A DNA stretch of 64,000 nucleotides from Symbiodinium natans (Eukaryota; Sar; Dinophyceae; Suessiales; Symbiodiniaceae), in contig CAJNDS010001013.1 in NCBI GenBank assembly GCA_905221605.1, positions 374,001 through 438,000 on the forward strand. Direction: 5' to 3'. The notes under the pieces are model-generated. The model saw only the letters and a program-made list of their open reading frames with translations. It did not search any database and was not told the origin of the DNA. The position numbers and the translations under genes were made by a program. Positions 57,051-64,000 of this stretch are shown in pieces. How positions within the stretch are numbered: the stretch's first letter is position 1; the number at the start of each line of letters is the position of its first letter.

Positions 57051-58999
57051 AAGTATGTTAACACGGGCTTCAATCCTCAAATATACCTAGTTCAGGCCCT
57101 ATAGACCCTAAACCTTAAACCATGAACCCCAGGCTGCCGAATCCGAATGGTCCACATGCGTTTAAACGGCATGGGGTTCAGGGCTTCAGGTTTGGAGTTT
57201 AGGGTTTGGGGTGAGGGCACAGAAGAAGAAGTTACTGGTAATTACCATATAGCCCCCTTTTGGCGTCGAAGTTTCTCAAACAGGGGTGCCCCTTTCAAAC
57301 TTTTGGGTGTTCCTTTGAGATTACAGTGTTTTGGGGTATATGAGGCGTGCCCCAGACTGTACAGGCCCTACAAACCCTGAAAATCTAGTACCTCTTCCTA
57401 CGATACCGCGGCGCATGCACCCTGAACCCCAAACCCTAGAAATAAGGCTCCGTACTAAAGGGATCCCCATAAGGCACTATCATGTCAGAGAGACCCGGGT
57501 TTAATTTAATTGTTTAGGCTCAGAGTGATCGAGAGAGACCCTCCATCACACAAGACACAAATACCCCCCTAATCTGCTATTTGCTTAAGAGCCCCCCCCC
57601 CCCCCTCCAAAAAAAAAAAAAATTAATAATAAATGAAGAAGAACCCTATATTGCCCTCATAAGGAAGAAAGTGTATATGTTTTGGGTGGTTCCTGTGGAA
57701 ATAGTAGTTTACCCTAAACCCTAAACCTTGGCTTAAGGGTTTAGAGGACGAACCCGAACTCTCCGAGGCCCGCGCCCCAGGTGGGCCAGTGCACCTCAGT
57801 CACCTGGAGGTGGGGGTTTCGGGTTTAGGGCTTGGGGTTTAGGGTTCAGGGTTCAGGGTTTAGGGTTTAGGGTTGACGAAACCTCAAAACTAAACCATAG
57901 GGCCCTGAGGGACATGGGCCTCCGTGGGGCCTGAACTGATCTTAGCCCGCAAGCCACCCAAGGTGATATACCAGGGGAGCTTATAGGGTTTAGGGTTATC
58001 GAGTCTGTAGGGTCCATGCCCTACACTCTAAACCCTAAACTCTACACCACAAAACCCTAAACCTTAAACTTCTACCTGAGCCCCAAGACTTTGAGGCTTA
58101 ATACACGCAGATGACCTCATCCTCAAACTCCACAGGCCCCGAAGCTCTATCAACCCTAAACCCTAACCCAAAACCCTAAACCCGGAACCCTAAACCCTAA
58201 ACCCCAAACCCTCCACCTCTGCTCGCCCCTAACAAAGTCAGGCGATCAAACAAAATAGACCTCAATCTCGAGCTTGATTGAACCTCCTTTAAACCGGCTT
58301 AGGGTGGAGGGTTTTGGGGTTTAGAGGTTTAGGGGTTACGGTTTAGGGGTTAGGGTTTAGGGCTTAGGGTGTGGGGCTTAGGGTTTAGGGATCTAAGGTT
58401 TAGGGCCTAAAGTTTAGGGCTTAGGGTTTGGATTTAGGGTTTTAGGGTTTAGGGCTTAGGGCTTAGGGCTTAGGGCTTCGGGTTCAGGGTTCAGGTTTTA
58501 GGGTTTAGGGTTTATAGGCTTCAGGGTTAGGGCTTCTACACCACTCGCAGCTGTTGCATGAGGACCCACACCCTGGCCTGCCGATTGATCGGCGAGGTGC
58601 CTAACGCTTCCGTCTCCTGCCGTAGGTTCGGACTGAGGATTGAAAGGTTCAGGGTTTAGGGTTTAGGGTCTAGGGTTTAGGGTTTGGGGTTTAGGGTTTA
58701 GGGTTGGGGGGTTGAGGGTTTGAGGGTTTAGGGTCCGGGATTAGGGGCTGAGAGGTTGGGGTTTAGTATAGGGTTTATAGACATGAACTCGACTACTTGG
58801 CTCTCTACGCAAGGCTTGACCCGGAACTTCGCAGTGAGGAATGGCTTAGGGTGTATGGGGTTGAGGACTGAAGGTTTATAGGCTTAAAGGTTTAAGTAAC
58901 AAGACCGCCAACAGCTCCTATACCCTAAACCCTAAACCATCTTTTTCTAACGTCACCCTAGCTGGCCCCTAAAGCCTTCTGCTTCAAGCTCTGGACTCG

Positions 59000-59180
59000 T
59001 TCATGGGTACCTGGGTACCTATAACCACAGTTATACGTCTACTTAGAACCTACTTAGGGGACTTAGTGGGCTTATAAGTACAGCTACAGCTATAAGTCTA
59101 CTTATCACCGACTTAGGGGGCTTAGGGGGCTTATAAGTACCGTTATAGTTAGGGTTACAGGTGCCCATGAACCTCCAAGC
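59000..59180. mobile_element. Family A element, long form
   Basis: About 180 bp; right end CCCATGAACCTCCAAGC; the centre holds a direct duplication of TTATAAGTAC...CTACTTA. Confidence 0.78.
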
Positions 59181-59653
59181 AAACCCCCCTGAGTTGAGAT
59201 GTGGTCGACACGATTCGAGAGCCCAATGGCCCTCTATTCAGCAACAGCCGCTCATTGTATGCGGTAGGATACATAGTCTTGATATAGTCCCTAAACCCCA
59301 AAGCCCCAAACCCTAAAGCCTAATTAAACCCAAAACCAAGCTTAACTTGTGAAAGTCCTCTTTCTGAACTAAGCTCCAGTCCTGAAATTGCAAGAGGGGG
59401 GGGGGGTAAACTGGGCCTTTGGAAGTAAGACTGGACCCAGAGGCGCTTCCGCCAAGCTTTCAGGGGATTAGGGCATGTAGGGTTTAGGGATTTTAGGCTT
59501 CAGGGTATTTTGGGTTTTAGGGCTTTAGGGTCTAGAGTCTTTAGGCTTCAGGGACTAGGGCTTCCAGTGTAGTTTAACAGGCGGCCAGGGTGTGGGATTC
59601 CTGTAGCCCTAAACCCTAAACCCTACGCCCTCAACCCTCAACCCTAAGCCTTA

Positions 59654-59759
59654 CTATACGGGTCGGAATAATTACTAGTAGTATTCCCGCATGGTCCCTT
59701 TATAATATACAATGATAACCCCCAAAACCCTGTTCTAATTATTAAGGCCCCTATATTAA
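59654..59759. mobile_element. Family I element, inverted relative to 38984
   Basis: ATACGGGTCGGAATAATTAC, GGTCCCTTTATAATATACA, CCCCCAAAACCC. A shorter copy is at 32108-32171. Confidence 0.75.
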
Positions 59760-60237
59760 GCATTTTACCCACGCTGGCCTGTCGGGTTGGAGACCCCTGC
59801 GCGACAAAGCACAGGGTTAAAGGCCAAGAGCCAAAGTTCTGGGTTTTGAGTTTCAGGATTTCGGGCTAACCTTGGGTATAGGGTACAGGGTTTAGGGCTC
59901 AGGGTTTCGGGCTAACTTTGGGTAAAGGGTTTAGGGTTTAAGGGTTCTGGGAGTCAGGGGTTTAGGGTTGCCAAGATCCTTTTTATCAATGTCGGTGTTG
60001 CCACATGTAGAGCGAGCTAGCATGAGACAGTTTGCAAGGTATCATGATAGGGGTCGTAAGCCCTAAGCCCTGAACCCACAGCTGCATGATGATGCATGTG
60101 TTACTGCACCCCTCCCTAAACCCTAAACCCTAAACCCTGAACCCTGAACCCTAAGCCCTAAACCCTAAACCCTAAACCCCATACCCTAAACCCTGAGCCT
60201 TGCCATCGGGCAAGTCGTCCTGCACAGGGGTAGGATC

Positions 60238-60316
60238 AACCCTAAACCCTAAACCCTAAACCCTAAACCCTAAACCCTAAACCCTAAACCTTAAACCCTA
60301 AACCCTAAACCCTAAA
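60238..60316. repeat. CCCTAAA array, about 11 copies
   Basis: Near-perfect heptamers. Confidence 0.93.
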
Positions 60317-60519
60317 CGGTTTGGGGGTGCGGAGGGCGAGTTGAAAACCAGCACGAAGGCCTAAAGAAAAAACCCCTTCCCACTCCCCCTAAAAGTTATA
60401 GTATATGGGGGGGTATTTACAAATAGGTGGAGGGGGGGGGGAGGGGGGGGGGCGCTATTAATATTGGGGCGAGGGGATTTATGAAGAAGCAGTCTTGCTC
60501 CTGGTTCTATCAGCATCCC

Positions 60520-60634
60520 AGACCCAAGAGTAACCTAGGAATAAACAGGGTGCCCTTTCTGTTGAAAGGGGCATTACAAGGGAACCTGAAACCCCCCCCA
60601 AAAAAAAGGAATAAGGGCCTGCTCTGGATCTTAG
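60520..60634. mobile_element. Family H element
   Basis: AGACCCAAGAGTAACCTAGG to GCTCTGGATCTTAG. Minus-strand sequence before it reads MCVLKDPEDWKGSLETHWD and after it GMLIEPGARLLLHKSP; a GC-AG intron (AGA|GCAGGCC, CCTAG|GTTACT) would join them in phase. Confidence 0.84.
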
Positions 60635-61057
60635 TGTTTGTATCGGCATCAAGTCCCAGTGAGTTTCTAGCGACCCTTTCCAGTCTTCAGGGTCCTTCAG
60701 CACGCACATGATCTTCTTGGCCTACCCTCTCCCCTCCGTCCAACACAAGGGTTTAGGGTTTGGGGTTCAGGGTTTAGGGTGTCTCAATGAGTGGGCGCGC
60801 TGGTGCTGAAAGCACCCAGGCGCGCGCCCCGACTTGCGTAAGCCCACCCCCGCTGGCGCTCCATCCTCGCCTTAACCTTTACGGGTTTAGGGTTCTTTTG
60901 AACTCTGATCGTACTTTTGTCATTTTTCTCTTGTCTATCTATTGGTTGGGTTTAGAAGCTCGACATCGATGCAGATCAATTTACCCTGAAGTTCGCAGCC
61001 CCTTGGCGTTGCAAGGGATGATGTCTATCATTCGAGGGCTTGTGGGAGGGCCAAAAA

Positions 61058-61400
61058 GTCAGAGGTTTGGGCTTGGGGTTGGCTGCCGCCTTCGCCCTTG
61101 GCGATGCGGCGTCCTTGTTGGGGATTTGGAAGACTTCATGGAAGGGCCTGAAGTCAGAGGTTTGGGATGGGGGTTGCTGCGGCCTTGCCCTCGCTGATGC
61201 TGCATCTGGAAGGCCTCGCTTGGGAGGCGTGGTGGCGTTGTGATGCCTTCGAAAAGCGCCAAAAAGTCAGAGGTTTGGGATTGGGGCTGGCTGCCATTCG
61301 CCCTTGGCGCTGCTGCATCCTGGCTGGGATTCTGGATCACTTGCTTGAAAGGGCCTGATGTCAGAGGTTTGGGCTGGGTTGCTGCCAGGCAGGGGCCTAG
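61058..61400. repeat. Tandem repeat of about 95-113 bp, four copies
   Basis: Unit begins GTCAGAGGTTTGGG at 61058, 61153, 61266 and 61360 and contains GGCTGCC...CGCCCTTGGCG...GGGAT. On the minus strand the units read through as PQSQTSDFLALFEG and similar, so they may be duplicated exon-intron pieces. Confidence 0.88.
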
Positions 61401-62460
61401 GGCCCTCCCCAGGCGGCCTCCCACTCAGGAGCAGGGGTGTTTTTTCTCAGCCAGGGGCTTACAGCCCAGGCAGGGGCCTCTCAGGCAGGGGCGCTACCTC
61501 GCCTGCCGGCTTCGGTGCGTTCGCCCTGCTCGACGGCCCCGGCCTCACTCAGTTTAGGGTTTAGGGTGACGGCAGAAGCACCCAAGCCCGAAACCCTAAA
61601 CCCTTCTCTCTTAGGGCCTCGCCTCGAACCATGAATTTTAGGGGCTTTCCCATAATTGAACCCTAAACCCTAAACCCTAAACCCTCAACGCAAATTAAAC
61701 CCTAAACTTTAAAACCTAAACCCTAAACCCTGTGACTCTTGGGTGGCGCACCTTCGCATACCCGTCGCTCTCGTCCTCCTCCTCCTGGCAAAGCCAGGCC
61801 ATAGCCCAAAGCTAAATCCATCATCTGAACATTAAACCGCAAAGAAGTATACTTGAAACCCTAAGTTCACAGGCGTAGAAACCCTGACGTCTACAAGTGC
61901 CCCCTCAAGTGCTTAAAAGTGTCTGGATATATATTGCACTAACCATGAAAGTAGGTACACAGGAAAAAAAGAACAACACTTGTTCGACTAGGTGGAACAG
62001 GATATGGGACCGTCAACCATTTCAGGATACTTTCTCAATTTCCTTAGTGTTTAGGGCTTGCCGCTGCTTCCCCCAGGGAAACGCAGCCTAGCCTGGAAAC
62101 ACACTCGACCTTCTTTTCTCCGGAGCGGCCGCTTACTGTTGTCTCAGTGGCTAGGATAACCTTTTTAATTGTAAAATGACTATATATAACCACAAACCTG
62201 TTTAATTGAAAAATGACTATATATAACAACAAAGGTTAAAGGGTATTGCCCAGCCCCTAAAGTTGTTTGTCGAGAGGAAAATTCCAGCAAGGAGTCTTTG
62301 ACGCCTGCCGGTCGATGTCCTCAACCCTAAACCCGAAACCCTAAACCCTAAACACTCCTGGAGTTCTACAGTGGCGACACCTCGCGTGTAGGCATGGTGC
62401 GCGTACCCTGGGGACGAACATGAACTGTCCCTAAGGGTTTCAGGTTTAGGGTTTAGGGTT

Positions 62461-62539
62461 TACTTGGGCCCTGAAGCTACTATATGGGAACCCCTTTAAG
62501 GCCCAAGTATATACTACATAGGTACATGGACCCTCAGGG
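62461..62539. mobile_element. Family B right half
   Basis: TACTTGGGCC to GGTACATGGACCCTCAGGG; its left part is replaced by TTTAGGG repeats. Confidence 0.8.
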
Positions 62540-62778
62540 TGTGTGCATTGAACACACATACATTCCGCATCTATCCATGTGTTTATCTTACTATACTATA
62601 GGTATTTTGATATGTACAACTCTATTACTACTATTTAAAATATTATTAGCACTGTTATTATTGCTACTACTATTATTATTATTATTAGTCATATTATTAT
62701 AACTATTTGCATGCGAGGGTGCCCGCACAAGCGATTTCACTGCGATGCCCCAAAACATGGGCAGCCGCTGCTGGCTGA

Positions 62779-62890
62779 GATCTTTTCATCAGGGTTTAGG
62801 GGTTTAGGGTTTAGGGGTTTAGGGTTTAGGGTTTGAGGGTTAAGGATTTAGGGTTTAGGGTTTAGGGTTTAGGGTTTAGGGTTTAGGGAT
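62779..62890. repeat. TTTAGGG array with octamer units
   Basis: Mixed TTTAGGG and TTTAGGGG, ends at the edge of a family C element. Confidence 0.9.
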
Positions 62891-62921
62891 TAGGGACATC
62901 AGAAGATCCAGCCGACAACCC

Positions 62922-63126
62922 AGAGACTCCAATACCCCTCAAGTAAGGAACATTCCTTAAACCATACAAGGAAACCTCTTGTATTTTAAGGAATATTCTT
63001 ACTTTAAGCCGTACAAGGAACCCTAAACCCTCAACCCTCAACCCTAAACCCTAAACTTTTAAACCCTAACCCCTAAACCCTTTTGTATTTTCATGAGTAT
63101 TCCTTAGCTGAGGGGTATTGGAGTCT
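62922..63126. mobile_element. Family C element split by CCCTAAA-type repeats
   Basis: AGAGACTCCAATACCCC / GGGGTATTGGAGTCTTG outer arms; degenerate CCCTAAA units at about 63010-63081 between the inner arms. Confidence 0.8.
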
Positions 63127-63187
63127 TGGGGAGGCGCAATGTTTGCGACTTTGGCTGCTGGGCTGACACTCTTGGATCTCGAGTAGT

Positions 63188-63258
63188 TTTAGGGTTTAGG
63201 GTTTAGGGCTTAGGGCTTAGGGCTTAGGGTTTAGGGTTTAGGGTTTAGGGTTTAGGGT
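63188..63258. repeat. TTTAGGG / CTTAGGG array
   Basis: Heptamers with three consecutive CTTAGGG variants. Confidence 0.9.
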
Positions 63259-63344
63259 CAGGTAAACCACACCATCCAGTTCATAAACGTAAGCTTCAGC
63301 CGATTCCATAAGCTGCTGCGCCCTTTCAAACTCTTCTGAATGGT

Positions 63345-63410
63345 GAGGGGGTTCAGGGTTCAGGGTTCAGGGTTCAGGGTTTAGGGTTTAGGGTTTAGGG
63401 TTTAGGGCTA
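63345..63410. repeat. TTCAGGG block turning into TTTAGGG
   Basis: About four TTCAGGG then five TTTAGGG, directly before a family H element. A similar TTCAGGG block lies at 54987-55025. Confidence 0.9.
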
Positions 63411-63412
63411 CT

Positions 63413-63523
63413 AGACCCGGGAGTAACCTAGGAATAAAAAGGGCACCCTTTTTGGTTTTCAAGGGGATTATAAGGGAACCCCAAGCCAAAAAAATTAAAA
63501 CAAGGCTCTACTCCAGATCTAGG
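63413..63523. mobile_element. Family H element
   Basis: AGACCCGGGAGTAACCTAGG to CTACTCCAGATCTAGG. Confidence 0.84.
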
Positions 63524-63611
63524 GAAGATCGGCAACCCCACAATTCTAAAAGTTGAAGGTTGCTGTCTCCGCCTCGCGGGGGTCCTAAAATACTCATTTC
63601 GATACTAAGTC

Positions 63612-63672
63612 CCCCAAGTAGGTTATCAGTAGACTTATAAGTATGATTTTAAGTACCCATGAACCTCCAAGT
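63612..63672. mobile_element. Family A right half
   Basis: Right end CCCATGAACCTCCAAGT is intact; the left end is lost or badly worn. Isolated left ends also occur at 55384 and 55803. Confidence 0.7.
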
Positions 63673-63822
63673 AGGCTTTCTAGCGCACCAAAAGGGAGTG
63701 CAGGGCGCATCGAGATTAAAAGCATGTCCCACATCGACCCCAAGATTGTCTTACTGGCCGAGTGCTCCTTGGGTCTTCCCGGGGAAATAAGGCTACGAGC
63801 CCCAGAAAGGTTGAAAAGAGTA

Positions 63823-63889
63823 CCCTAAACCCTAAACCCTAAACCCTAAACCCTAAACCCTAAACCCTAAACCCTAAACCCTAAACCCT
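63823..63889. repeat. CCCTAAA array, about 9 copies
   Basis: Perfect run near the right end of the window. Confidence 0.93.
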
Positions 63890-64000
63890 CAAGGGGCGAT
63901 GCGACTCGAAGTAGACCTAAGGACTTGGTTGCTCTTTAACCCCCCCCAATGAAAAGTTTTCACTTTTTACCTCCGGAAACATGAAAGTAGAGGAACGCCA

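Larger units (their letters stand above)
55767..64000. other. Region note: possible minus-strand gene from 64 to 59 kb
   Basis: Minus-strand pieces with fair splice sites and compatible phases: 63265-63337 (EFERAQQLMESAEAYVYEL), 62351-62433 (FMFVPRVRAPCLHARCRH), 61728-61805 (LCQEEEDESDGYAK), 61492-61537 (AVEQGERTEAGRR) and 59181-59288 (YPTAYNERLLLNRGPLG). 56060-56340 is open on the plus strand (AEFEWLHAHTYSNAG). No domain recognised anywhere. Confidence 0.35.

Noticed and set aside
63660-63800. Exon-like segment near the right end
   Set aside because: Both strands are open for over 40 codons with usable splice sites, so I cannot choose.

Overview
This is eukaryotic nuclear DNA, most likely from a dinoflagellate. 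The evidence is the plant/alveolate-type telomere heptamer TTTAGGG/CCCTAAA scattered in dozens of arrays over the whole 64 kb, genes cut into tiny exons (34-87 nt), apparent GC and GA splice donors, a K/G-rich low-complexity protein N-terminus, and many short palindromic insertions resembling introners. No prokaryotic operon, rRNA, tRNA or organelle gene was seen. A green-lineage or chlorarachniophyte source also has TTTAGGG telomeres and cannot be excluded.

Only three loci carry protein domains I recognise, all on the minus strand. (1) At 34.5-35.5 kb there is a complete three-exon gene for an NMN/nicotinate-mononucleotide adenylyltransferase-like enzyme (NAD synthesis). (2) At 45.85-48.44 kb four small exons rebuild, in phase, a Mei2-like C-terminal RNA-recognition motif. 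(3) At 20.3-23.1 kb a chain of tiny exons rebuilds ankyrin repeats, with introns at the same place in successive repeats. The introns of (2) and (3) hold telomere-type arrays and several palindromic elements, so these sequences are carried inside genes.

The rest is a mosaic. It has telomere-type arrays (pure heptamer, plus homogenised variants such as TTTAGGGG, TTTTAGGG, TTGAGGG, TTAAGGG and CTTAGGG), about 15 families of 70-220 bp elements with terminal inverted repeats (called A to S here, present in one to about twelve copies), homopolymer and CnAn tracts, microsatellites and short unique segments of 60-250 bp. Many unique segments look exon-like, but in this base composition open frames of 25-50 codons arise by chance on both strands, including inside the Mei2-like introns. 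I therefore list only a few as low-confidence candidates.

The most interesting proposal is that the short inverted-repeat elements are introner-like: splice dinucleotides sit within or beside their ends, and both NMNAT introns resemble dispersed elements. A second proposal is that telomere-type arrays are intronic filler whose own G|GTTTAGGG can act as a splice donor. Both are inferences and need transcript data.
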